From Candidatus Zhuqueibacterota bacterium (GTDB taxonomy: Bacteria > Zhuqueibacterota > Zhuqueibacteria > Oceanimicrobiales > Oceanimicrobiaceae): DNA of 63,640 bases. The notes beneath the pieces are model-generated. The model saw only the letters and a list, made by a program, of their open reading frames with translations, did no database searches and was not told where the DNA came from. The stretch spans positions 1 through 63,640 of the forward strand of contig JAJDAF010000025.1 of NCBI GenBank assembly GCA_029261995.1, read 5' to 3'. Positions 1-8,900 of this stretch are shown here, in pieces. Each line of letters opens with the position of its first letter. Within the stretch, counting starts at the first letter, position 1. A program made the position numbers and the translations under genes.

Positions 1-86
1 TTCGGTTTATCTTCTATAAGTTGGCCTTTGCTGTCAAAAAATTGCTTGCTCTTTCAAAAGTCTATGACAGCAACACGTTCTCTTCT

Positions 87-335
87 TTAATGAAAAAACA
101 ATTGTGTTTGGCTCTTGTGTGAAAAATGGGGGACATCCAGGACATGAAGACTAATGGCAAGCATGTCAGAACCAAAACCACCGGAGCTCTGGACAAAAAA
201 CGCGATCACCCCAATGACCACAATGATTACTGTCATTGGGCTGTTGATCTTTGCGTTCAATTTCTCCTTTCGATCTAGTTCGAAATAGTATCTCTCATTG
301 AGGTGCTGAATGAAGTGCTTCTGCTCACTCGTCAT
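87..335 (-). CDS. Small membrane protein, possibly truncated
   Basis: An 82-residue frame starts with a soluble charged segment and then one hydrophobic span around residues 34-50 (TVIIVVIGVIAFFVQ). After about residue 56 the sequence turns into low-complexity His/Ser-rich text unlike a protein core. Just past its stop, on the same strand, short pieces in other frames look codon-like (for example a segment reading KSKQFFDSKGQLI at about 5-55). That would fit a gene broken by a frameshift and running off the window edge. The N-terminal 55 residues look real. The family is not recognised, and the alternative is a genuine one-span peptide. Confidence 0.4.
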   Translation of the reverse strand: MTSEQKHFIQHLNERYYFELDRKEKLNAKINSPMTVIIVVIGVIAFFVQSSGGFGSDMLAISLHVLDVPHFSHKSQTQLFFH

Positions 336-525
336 CTGCTCTACTTTCTACCTATCTAATACTTGGAACTCGTTGCCATTCACAAGATTAGCAAGCTTAC
401 GATTCCTACGGCATTGGACCAAAGTACCTGCACTGATTCTAGCTGCATTCGCTTAGATTCATCTGAAAGGAGAAACTTGTATGAATATACGTTCGTTGTT
501 TCAGAAATGCAAGGCCTTGCCTATT

Positions 526-660
526 CTCGTTCCCACGCTCTGCGTGGGAATGTATCTTGGGGCGCTCCTGCGTCCCGTATCATGAACGGGACGTACTGAC
601 ACCGCCACTGGACGCAGGAGCGTCCAAGTCTGCGTTCGCCACGCGGAGCGTGGGAACGAG
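526..660. repeat. REP/MITE-like palindromic element, copy 1
   Basis: The element is nested inverted repeats. The left end CTCGTTCCCACGC and right end GCGTGGGAACGAG are complementary. The left end also folds on itself (CCCACGC/GCGTGGG). Inner arms GGGACGCTCCTGCGTCC-like and GGACGCAGGAGCGTCC pair across the centre. This copy has a slightly degenerate left inner arm (GGCGCTCCTGCG). Three more copies lie at 4843, 5581 and 5817, around a RAYT transposase gene. It is non-coding; the short frames across it are artefacts of the palindrome. Confidence 0.88.
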
Positions 661-740
661 AGTCCCGGGGGCCCGGCTCACGACTACTTCTCCAGCATCT
701 GGTCGAGGAGTTTGATATTTGGATTGGGCTGAAATTTCCG

Positions 741-913
741 CTTGCTTTGTATGGGAAATGTTACTATGCTATCAATAGTTGTCTTTCACAATCTCAATCT
801 CAGATACAACCATGGAAAATGTAGGGGAATTCTTCTTTGTTACAGACCAGAACACCTCAATAAGTGGGCTTTCTGTTCAGATATGGGTTTGCCGTCTGGA
901 CATTTTCCATAGA
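741..913. repeat. Diverged repeat shared with 24422-24593
   Basis: Blocks of this stretch recur in the same order upstream of the pRiA4b-like gene at 24643. One is the block around GGAAATGTNACTATGCT, followed by TTCACAATCTNAA, and then a block ending in TTTTCNATAGACC-like sequence. Spacing is similar (about 170 bases). The downstream genes are unrelated, so this is either an old mobile or intergenic repeat or a shared regulatory leader. The match is by eye and imperfect. Confidence 0.5.
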
Positions 914-1135
914 CCACTAGGCATAGACGGCAAGGGCATGTCCTGTCCTCCTTTTTCGAGCTTTGTGCTTCTGCGCCTTTCAAAGAGAGTTCAGCCGCAG
1001 CCGCGCCTGGCACAGGAGCATCGCCTGAAAAGGTTCGGGCCGAGCGAGGAAACCTACCAAGTCTTGCTTGAGTCACTTGCCAAAACGCAACGGGTAACTG
1101 TAGAATCGGTGTATCGGCTCGTCGAAGTTAGCTAA
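779..1135 (+). CDS. Doubtful 118-residue hypothetical protein
   Basis: The frame ends 13 bases before the start of the CHAT-NB-ARC-TPR gene. Only the last 40 residues (from AQEHRLKRFG to the end) look like a real helical protein. The first half overlaps the repeat shared with 24422-24593 and has no convincing ribosome site. If real, it could be a small partner co-transcribed with the NLR-like gene. It could equally be a remnant of a longer upstream gene. No family is recognised. Confidence 0.3.
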   Translation: MSFTISISDTTMENVGEFFFVTDQNTSISGLSVQIWVCRLDIFHRPLGIDGKGMSCPPFSSFVLLRLSKRVQPQPRLAQEHRLKRFGPSEETYQVLLESLAKTQRVTVESVYRLVEVS

Positions 1136-1148
1136 AGGATTAATTGAC

Positions 1149-4100
1149 ATGATGACCACACTCCACATACGCCAACGCCCCCTCCACGAAGGGAAATATC
1201 CCATCCAGCTCACGCTCAAGCGTTCAGATCAGGCCAACCTTGAGGCCGAGGCGAATATCGAATTCTCCCTCACGCCCCAGGAGCAGGCCGACCTGCGCTG
1301 GTACATGGAGGACTACCTGATACGGGCGGAAGCGAGCCAGGAGGTGCAGGTTGAACAAATCGAAGCCTGCATGAAGCAACGGGGCGAGGAGCTTTACACC
1401 AAGGTGCTGGCCGCCAACTTGGATACCCAGGCCATCTGGTTCGCAGTGCGGGAACAACTGGCCGACCTGCGGGTGGAGATTGCCTCGGGCATTACCGAAG
1501 CCGCGTCCATCCCCTGGGAACTGATGCGCGATCCCCAGTCTGATTCCGCCATCGCCCTGCGCGTTCGAGTCTTCGTGCGCGTCCAGTCCAACCCCAACAT
1601 CGCCTTCATTCCTGTTCCGCCCTCCGACGATGGACGCGTCCGGCTGCTCTACATCGTCTGCCGGCCGGGCGGTAGAGACGACGTCGAGTTGCGGGCGGTG
1701 GCCAACCGGCTGGTGCAGGACCTGGGTGAAGATCTCGCTCGCTTCGACATCACCGCCCTGCGTCCGCCCACCTTCGAGCAACTGCAGAAAGAGCTGACAG
1801 ACGCCAAAGCCGCCGGGCGGCCCTTCCACATCGTCCACTTCGACGGCCACGGTATGTACGCGGACTTGAGCAAAACCAAAATGGCCGACTGGCTGAAGGC
1901 CCTCAACGTTGTCACACTGGGCGGCCAGCAGAAGGGCAAACACGGCTACCTGCTGTTCGAGCATCCCGGCCGCGACGAGAAGATGCGGCCCGTACCGGGC
2001 GCGGAACTCGGCCAACTGCTGCACGACAACGGCGTGCCCGTGCTGGCGCTCAACGCCTGCCAATCCGCCATGCACGAAGCCGTGGCCGATGAAGAAACCG
2101 CCGCCGATACGGACCATGACAAAGTCCGCGCCATCGGCTCGCTGACCCAGGCTGTCATTGACCAGGGCATCCCCGCCGTGCTCGGCATGCGATACAGCGT
2201 CTTTGTCGTCACCGCCGCGCAATACATCGGCCAGCTCTACGCCGCGCTGGCCCAGGGCCGCCCATTTGGCCAGGCCGCCAGCGAAGGCCGCAAACACCTG
2301 GGGCTCAACCCTGAGCGCTGGGTCGGACTCCAGCCGCGTCCGCTGCAGGACTGGTTCGTACCCGTCGTCTATGAAGCCATGCCTATCCACCTGCTGCCGC
2401 CCAAAGACGGCGCGCCCGGACTGCAACTTGACCAACACCCCGAACTGGACCCCGTCCAGACCGACCGCGTCCTGCGCCGCTACGTGCCCGACACCGGCTT
2501 CGTGGGGCGGGACGGAACCCTGCTGCTGCTCGACCGGGCCTTTGACCAGGGCCCCGTGGTGCTGCTGCACGCCTACGCCGGCCAGGGCAAATCTACCACC
2601 GCTGTTGAATTCGCGCGCTGGTACGCCCAGACCGGCGGCCTGGGGCCCCAGCCCGTCGTCCTGTTGACCTCCTTCGAATCCCACACGGACCTGACCGACG
2701 TGCTGAACCAAATCGGGGGAAAGTTCGATCCCATCCTGAAAGCCAGCGGCATCGAATGGCACGCCCTGAACGAGGATAAGGCACGCCGCCGCCTGGTGCT
2801 GCAAGTGCTGCAACAAATTCCCGTGCTGTGGATTTGGGACAACGTCGAGCCGGTGGCCGGCTTCCCGTCCGGAACCGAATCCACCTGGACAGCGGAAGAA
2901 CAAGCCGACCTGGCCGACTTCTTGAAGCAAATCAAGCTGGATGGGGCCACTCGGGCCAAAATCCTGCTCACCAGCCGGCGCGACGAACAAGCGTGGCTCG
3001 GCGGTGTTCCGCACCGGATAGAGATGCCGCGCATGAGCAACAGCGACGCCGCCAACCTGGCCCGCAGCCTGGGCAGCGAAGGGCAGATCGCCCGCAAGGA
3101 CATCGCCGACTGGCAGCCCCTGCTCGACTACTGCCACGGCAACCCCCTGACCCTGCGCGTGATCGTAGGCCAGGCCATCAAAACGGGCCTACACGGCAAG
3201 ACGCAAATCGGCAACTTCGTCGAAGCCATCCGCAGCGGCGAGCAGGTCATCGAAGACGCCGATGAAAAACAAGGCCGCGACAAATCCCTCGGCGCATCGC
3301 TCGACTACGGCTTCCGCAACGCCTTCCAGCCCGACGAACAGCCGCTCATCGCCCTGCTGCACCTGTTCCAGGGCACGGTAGAAGTCGCCGCCCTCGCATT
3401 GATGGGCGAAGGCGACCACGCCCTGCCGGAGCTAAAGGGCAAGAACAAAGATGACCTGACGCGCCTGCTCGACCGGGCGCGCGAGACCGGCCTGCTGACC
3501 CACCTGGGCGGCACGTGGTACAGCATTCACCCCGCCTTGCCCTGGTTCCTGCGCCAACTGTTTGCCCGGCACTACGACGGCGAGCCAGGCTGCTCGACCG
3601 CCACTGCCGCACTGCGGGCCTGGGTCGAAGCCATCGGTGAGTTGAGCAACTACTACCACGAGCAATTCAACCAAGGCAACCGGAACGTCATCCAATACCT
3701 TGTCCTGGAAGAGGCCAACCTGCTGCACGCCCGCCGCAGCGCCCGCCGTAACGGCTGGTGGAGTCGCGTCATCTCCGCCATGCAGGGCCTGCGCATCCTC
3801 TATGATTACCAGGGCCGCCTCTCCGAATGGGCCCGGCTGGTCGCCGAAATCACGCCCGACTATTGCACCCCCGACGACGCCCCCATCTCCGGACGAGAAG
3901 ACCAATACAGTTTGGTCAAGGGATATCGTGTTCACCTGGCTCACCAGCACGACCGAGACCTGCCCCGGGCCGCCGCCTTGCAGGAAAAACGCGTCGCCTG
4001 GGACCGCCAGCAAGCCGCACCCGCCCTGGCCCTGCACACCGATGCCGTTCTGGACCCCGACCAAAGCAACCGCATCCGCACGCTCGGCGTTGGCGTCTTC

Positions 4101-4826
4101 ACCCTCGGCCATATCCTGATGGAGCAAGGCAGCCCCGACTGTGTGGCGGCGTACGAGGAGTCTCTCTCAATGGACCAGCGTCTCGGCGACACCGCCGGCG
4201 AAGCCATCACCCACTTCAACCTCGGACACGCCTACATGGACATTCCCGCCATCCGGGACCTGGACGCGGCCGAAGCCGCCTACCAGTGTGCTCTCGATCT
4301 TTACGCACCTAAGGACAAGCTACATCAATCTGGAGCCATCGCGCAAATCGGCATGGTCCATCACCAGCGATTCGACGAATCCCGCCAGCGAGGCGAGCCG
4401 GCGGAAAGCGTGCTGAAGCACGCCCAGGCAGCGGAAGGGAACTACCAACAGGCCCTGGCCCTCTGCCCGGCCACCGCCCTCACCACCCTCGGCCCCATGC
4501 ACAACGAGTTAGGCAACCTCTACGACGCAGTCGGCCAGACCGAGCGCGCTCGGGAGCACTACGAAAAGTGTGTGCAGTTGGCCGAACAAACCGGCGACCG
4601 CTACAGTGCCGGGGAAACCCGCTTCAACATGGCCGTCATGTACCGCGATGCCGCCGGGCGCGAGGTCGCCCCGGCCCGTCAGCGAGACCTGCTGCACCGA
4701 GCCCAGGCCTACGCCGAGGCCGCCCTGCGCGACTACCAGCACTACCAGGGTCGCGCCGCTGATAAGGAAGCCAGGGCCCAAGGCCTGCTTGAGAAAATTC
4801 ATGAAAACCTGGCGAAGTTGGCGTAG
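1149..4826 (+). CDS. CHAT protease - NB-ARC ATPase - TPR protein (bacterial NLR-like)
   Basis: The protein has 1225 residues. Residues ~120-400 form a caspase-like CHAT domain with the expected dyad: His234 in HFDGHG and Cys304 in LNACQSA. Residues ~455-740 form a STAND ATPase: an arm reading GFVGRD, Walker A AYAGQGKST (Lys481), Walker B ending LWIWDN (Asp564), a sensor-like ILLTSRRDE and an NB-ARC-type GNPL motif (664-667). The C-terminal ~300 residues are TPR-like helical repeats, probably the sensor. Established STAND architecture suggests that ligand binding to the TPRs triggers ATP-driven assembly and activates the protease. Such proteins are used in immunity or programmed cell death, but no dedicated substrate is visible nearby. 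The gene is GC-rich compared with the ~700 bases before it. The start is the first of two adjacent ATG codons, with AAAGGA about 10 bases upstream. Confidence 0.9.
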   Translation: MMTTLHIRQRPLHEGKYPIQLTLKRSDQANLEAEANIEFSLTPQEQADLRWYMEDYLIRAEASQEVQVEQIEACMKQRGEELYTKVLAANLDTQAIWFAVREQLADLRVEIASGITEAASIPWELMRDPQSDSAIALRVRVFVRVQSNPNIAFIPVPPSDDGRVRLLYIVCRPGGRDDVELRAVANRLVQDLGEDLARFDITALRPPTFEQLQKELTDAKAAGRPFHIVHFDGHGMYADLSKTKMADWLKALNVVTLGGQQKGKHGYLLFEHPGRDEKMRPVPGAELGQLLHDNGVPVLALNACQSAMHEAVADEETAADTDHDKVRAIGSLTQAVIDQGIPAVLGMRYSVFVVTAAQYIGQLYAALAQGRPFGQAASEGRKHLGLNPERWVGLQPRPLQDWFVPVVYEAMPIHLLPPKDGAPGLQLDQHPELDPVQTDRVLRRYVPDTGFVGRDGTLLLLDRAFDQGPVVLLHAYAGQGKSTTAVEFARWYAQTGGLGPQPVVLLTSFESHTDLTDVLNQIGGKFDPILKASGIEWHALNEDKARRRLVLQVLQQIPVLWIWDNVEPVAGFPSGTESTWTAEEQADLADFLKQIKLDGATRAKILLTSRRDEQAWLGGVPHRIEMPRMSNSDAANLARSLGSEGQIARKDIADWQPLLDYCHGNPLTLRVIVGQAIKTGLHGKTQIGNFVEAIRSGEQVIEDADEKQGRDKSLGASLDYGFRNAFQPDEQPLIALLHLFQGTVEVAALALMGEGDHALPELKGKNKDDLTRLLDRARETGLLTHLGGTWYSIHPALPWFLRQLFARHYDGEPGCSTATAALRAWVEAIGELSNYYHEQFNQGNRNVIQYLVLEEANLLHARRSARRNGWWSRVISAMQGLRILYDYQGRLSEWARLVAEITPDYCTPDDAPISGREDQYSLVKGYRVHLAHQHDRDLPRAAALQEKRVAWDRQQAAPALALHTDAVLDPDQSNRIRTLGVGVFTLGHILMEQGSPDCVAAYEESLSMDQRLGDTAGEAITHFNLGHAYMDIPAIRDLDAAEAAYQCALDLYAPKDKLHQSGAIAQIGMVHHQRFDESRQRGEPAESVLKHAQAAEGNYQQALALCPATALTTLGPMHNELGNLYDAVGQTERAREHYEKCVQLAEQTGDRYSAGETRFNMAVMYRDAAGREVAPARQRDLLHRAQAYAEAALRDYQHYQGRAADKEARAQGLLEKIHENLAKLA

Positions 4827-4842
4827 GTTGGTTCTCCAGGTT

Positions 4843-4978
4843 CTCGTTCCCACGCTCTGCGTGGGAATGCATCCAGGGACGCTCCTGCGTCCCGTGCTTG
4901 ATTAGCGAAGGTGCAGGTCGCGCCACTGGACGCAGGAGCGTCCTAGTCTGCGTTCACCATGCGGAGCGTGGGAACGAG
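4843..4978. repeat. REP/MITE-like palindromic element, copy 2
   Basis: It has the same nested palindrome as copy 1, with both CTCGTTCCCACGC-type ends and the inner GGGACGCTCCTGCG / CGCAGGAGCGTCC arms. It lies between the stop of the CHAT gene (17 bases away) and the start of the RAYT transposase (20 bases away). It could act as a terminator for the first and as the substrate of the second. Confidence 0.9.
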
Positions 4979-4997
4979 ATAAAAACAGGATGACGCA

Positions 4998-5540
4998 TTG
5001 GGCCGTAGCCGCTACAAAATATTCCAGGAAGATGACACAGGGATTCCACATTTCCTGACTTGCACTGTCCTGAACTGGATTCCCATATTTGCCAGCCCAG
5101 CCGTGACTCAGGTTGTCCTGGACTCCCTGACCTTCCTACAAGAAAACGGTCGGATGACCGTATTTGCCTACGTTATCATGGAGAATCATCTGCACCTGAT
5201 TGCCGCCTGCGATGATCTGGTCAAAGAAGTAGGTGACTTCAAGTCTCACACCGCGCGGCAAATCATTGACTATTTCAAAGAGAAAAACGCCAGAAAGATT
5301 CTGGAACAGTTGCATTTCCTTCGAAAGCAGCACAAACATGACCGCCCCTATCAACTTTGGCAGGAGGGCTCGCACCCGGAACAAATTCAGGGTGTGGATA
5401 TGATGTTGCAGAAGGTCGAGTACATTCACAACAATCCCGTTAAACGAGGGTATGTTGACCAGCAGGAGCATTGGCGATACTCGAGCGCCAGGAACTATGC
5501 CGGGCTTGAAGCACTGATTGAGGTGACGACTGAATGGTGA
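4998..5540 (+). CDS. REP-associated tyrosine transposase (RAYT, Y1/IS200-like)
   Basis: The 180-residue protein belongs to the IS200-like Y1 transposase fold. It has the N-terminal FLTCTVLNW strand, the HUH metal site as ENHLHLIA (HLH at about residues 57-59) and the C-terminal YIHNNPVKRGYV motif, whose tyrosine is the expected nucleophile region. RAYTs are single-copy, domesticated relatives of IS200 transposases that cut REP hairpins. Here palindromic elements lie 20 bases upstream and 40 bases downstream, which supports that partnership. The start is TTG at 4998 with AGGA at 4986-4989; no ATG fits better. I infer that it mobilises the 135-139 bp elements. Confidence 0.9.
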   Translation: MGRSRYKIFQEDDTGIPHFLTCTVLNWIPIFASPAVTQVVLDSLTFLQENGRMTVFAYVIMENHLHLIAACDDLVKEVGDFKSHTARQIIDYFKEKNARKILEQLHFLRKQHKHDRPYQLWQEGSHPEQIQGVDMMLQKVEYIHNNPVKRGYVDQQEHWRYSSARNYAGLEALIEVTTEW

Positions 5541-5580
5541 TTTGGATGCAGAGTGTCGGGTTCCGCTCCGAGCCGTTGGT

Positions 5581-5719
5581 CTCGTTCCCACGCTCTGCGT
5601 GGGAATGCATCTAGGGACGCTCCTGCGTCCAATGTTCCGGTGAACGGAGCGTTCATGCTTATGCCACTGGACGCAGGAGCGTCCTGGTCTGCGTTCGCCA
5701 CGCGGAGCGTGGGAACGAG
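5581..5719. repeat. REP/MITE-like palindromic element, copy 3
   Basis: This is a full copy with intact outer ends and inner GGACGC arms. It starts 40 bases after the RAYT stop. It is the first half of a 236-bp tandem duplication; copy 4 is its sister. Confidence 0.9.
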
Positions 5720-5816
5720 ATGATGTGGGGAATCGCGGGCCGCGCTCACATAGCTATTTCAACAACAACATCCGCCGCACAAAAGCCATTGACTTTCCTT
5801 CCAAAGTCTCAATGCT

Positions 5817-5954
5817 CTCGTTCCCACGCTCGGCGTGGGAATGCATCCGGGACGCTCCTGCGTCCCATGCTCCGGTGATCGGAGCGTTCATGCTTATGCC
5901 ACTGGACGCAGGAGCGTCCTGGTCTGCGTTCGCCACGCAGAGCGGGGGAACGAG
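5817..5954. repeat. REP/MITE-like palindromic element, copy 4
   Basis: It has the same palindrome as copy 3. The right end carries changes (CACGCAGAGCGGGGGAACGAG-like), so one outer stem is weakened. It lies 34 bases beyond the stop of the minus-strand T9SS gene, in a terminator-like position. Confidence 0.88.
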
Positions 5955-5988
5955 ATGATGTGGGGAGTCGCGGGCCGCGCTCACATAG

Positions 5989-8900
5989 CTATTTCAACAA
6001 CAACATCCGCCGCACAAAAGCCATCGTTTTCCCTTCCAAAGTCTCAATAGAAAGCCGGTAGAAATAAATCCCGGAAGGCGCGGGCGTGCCATTTGCATTT
6101 CGTCCACGCCAGACCACGGAATGCAAGCCGCTGTCGCGTTCTTCGCGCACCACAAGCTGCTGCACTTCGCGCCCCCGTAAGTCAAACACTACCAGCGACA
6201 CAGTAGCCCGCTCCGCAAGCTCAAACTGAATGCGCGTCTCCGGGTTGAAGGGGTTGGGATAGTTCTGCGCCAGGGCAAAGGTTGCCGGCAAACCGTCTTG
6301 CGCCTGACTGACCTGCGTTGGACTGTCTGCAAGTTGAAAGTACCCGGTTACTGATTGCGGTGACACGCCGCTGTGATTGTCCATGGCAGCCACGCGCCAG
6401 TAGTAGAAGCCGCCTTCTACGAAATCTCCCACGTCCTGCAGGTGGGCGAGTTCCTGGCTGGTATCCGCAATGCCGGCAATGGTTGTCGCAACCTGGCTGA
6501 AATCTTCCTGCAGCGCGAGTTCCACCTGGTATTTCACCGTGTCTGCCGGATCGGGGTCCGCCGAGCGTCTCCAGCTCAAGAGCTGAGTCGCTTCACCCCA
6601 GTCCGGCGCCAGCAATTGCGGCTGCTCCGGCGGCGAGTTGATGAACATCTTGATGGGGACCTCCACCAGGGAGTCGCGCACCGAAGTGCTGCTGATTTGC
6701 AGAACCGCTTCGTGTGCCCCGGCGAGCGTCGGGTTGGCATCGACAAAACATGTCTCCCGCTGGCCCGGCTCAAGGGTGAAGGGCACAGCTTCTCCGCGCA
6801 AGGCGAACTGCTGCGCGGCATCGCCCAACAGCGCCAGGGACTCGACTTGCAAGGGCTGGTCGCCCTGATTTTGCAGCACGATTTCCGCGGTCTCGCTGAT
6901 AGCTAGATTCAAAATGCCGAAGTCCCATTGGCTGGGCGCAACCGCCAGGTTGGGACCGGTAAGACCACCATCCGAGTTCGACGCGCCGGGTGTACCGCCA
7001 AGCGCTGCACTGGCCTGCCAGTTATCCGCCAGACTGTTGTCGAGCGTCGGTGATTTCAGTTCCAGAGAAGGGCCGCTACCGTTTGCGGCAGAGGGCCAGG
7101 GTGCACTGTTGCCGTACGCGAGCGTATCCACTTCCAGGCCGTCCGCGTCCAGGAGTCTGATGGGCTCGCCGGAATTGACCAGGTTGCCGGAATCCCACTG
7201 CACACTGCCCGGGTAAGTGGCTGCGGTTTTGGCCAGCACGACAAAGCCGTTTGCCGGCAAGGTGGTTCCGGCTGCGAAGACGTGCTCGATGCCGGCGGAG
7301 AAGGCAAAGCCGTCCAGCGCCAGCTCTGCGGCGGAGGTGTTTGCCAGTTCCAGGAACTCGAACTCCGTGTCACTGCCCTGGCTGGTGGCCGGATTGTAAT
7401 GAAGCTCATTGATAACCACCACACCCGCAAATGGCGACGCCACGCTGATGATACCCGTTCCCGTGAGCGGCACGGTAACAGTCGGCTCGTCGGGGTCGTT
7501 GCTGGTTAGTGTGAGAGCGGCGGTCTTCTCCCCCTCTGCATCTGGCGTGAATCTCAGCACGATTTCGTGGCTCATGCCCGCAGCGACCGTGACCGGCGCT
7601 TCGCCTGCGGTGATTTGCCAAAGCGCCGCATCCGCACCGGAAATCGCGGCTGCTGTGACATTGAGATCAGCACCTCCGATGTTTGACACTGTCAGCGTCT
7701 GCTCGTTGCCGGCGCCGACTTCGACATTGCCGTGCTGCAAAACTGCGGGATTCGTGGCAATGTCCGGCTCAGTAGCCTCCGGGTTGGAGTTGACGGAACC
7801 CGGTGTGCCGCCGTCCGGCAGGCTGGCGTGCCAGTTCAGCGGCAGGCTGTTGTCCAGAGCCGGGTCTGACAACTCCAGAGACGGACCCTTGCCATTGGCA
7901 TCAGACGGCCAGGGCGTCGATATGCCATAAACCACGGAATCAATAACGACAGCGCTGGGGTCCGCCAGCGCAACCAGCTCACCCGAGTTGACGAGTCCGC
8001 CGGAAGTCCACTGCACGCTGCCGGGATAGGAACTGGAGTCGATGGTGACCACCAGAAAGCCGCGTGCGCGCAGGGTGTCACCTTCTACAAACGTGTGGTT
8101 GATGCCGGTAGTAAAACTGAAGCCCGCAAGCCCAATGTTGTCATCAGATCGGTTATGCAGTTCGAGAAACTCGAAATCGCTATCTGGCCCCTGGATGGTG
8201 GCGGGATTGTAGTGGATTTCATTGATGACCACGATGCCCTCAAAGCCAACTTCCGTCGTTTCACGGCCTGTTCCTGTGAGAGACACAACCACGGTGGGCT
8301 GTTCAGGATCATTGCTGCTCAGCTCGACTTGCGCGACTTTGTCCCCAAGTGACGTGGGCGAAAATCGAATCGCAACCGTTTGACTCGCCCCCTGCAGCAG
8401 GGAGAATGGCGGGGCGCCGCTGCCGAACTGCCACTGGTCTGCATCCGGCCCGGTGAACACGGCGCCGGACACTTCAAGTACGCCGGCGCTGTCATTTCGT
8501 ACGGTGATGGCGCGCGCAACACTCGCGCCGACAGCGACAGAATCATAGTCCAGACTGGTTGGCTCGACAACGACTTCAGGCCGCAGGGACGGGTCAACCT
8601 GACCTTCGCCCAGCAGCCCAACGCCGAGCCGTTCCTTGTCCGGGTCGTTGCTGTAAAAACGTACCAACCCTCTCAGCACGCCGATGGTATCCGGCGCAAA
8701 GATGCCGGTGAACTGCTTGTCCTCGCCGGGCTCTAACTGGAAAGGAACCTCCATAGTATCCAAACGATAATGCCGGCCGTTCGAGCCGCCGATGGTGATG
8801 CGATCGACCACCAGGTCGGCATTGCCATCGTTGCGGATGCGAAACTTGCGTTCCTTCTCCTGACCGATGAAAACCGTGTGAAACTTGACCTTGTCCAGCG

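Larger units (their letters stand above)
5581..6052. repeat. 236-bp tandem duplication: REP element plus 3' end of a T9SS gene
   Basis: Units 5581-5816 and 5817-6052 match throughout. Each consists of one palindromic element, a short spacer and the last ~60 bases of the minus-strand T9SS gene, which encode the end of its sorting signal (VRRMLLLK). In the second unit those bases are the true end of the gene. In the first unit they are an orphan copy with a few substitutions (for example GACTTT for GTTTTC). This explains the open minus-strand frame at 5754-5984. Confidence 0.85.

Noticed and set aside
363-599. 78-residue plus-strand frame
   Set aside because: Its second half lies inside the palindromic element and the first half lacks a ribosome site.
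1224-3137. 637-residue minus-strand open frame
   Set aside because: It is the antisense shadow of the GC-rich CHAT-NB-ARC gene; its text is low-complexity Gly/Val/Gln and has no domain.
5754-5984. 76-residue gene with a sorting-signal tail
   Set aside because: It is the duplicated 3' end of the T9SS gene read through a palindromic element.
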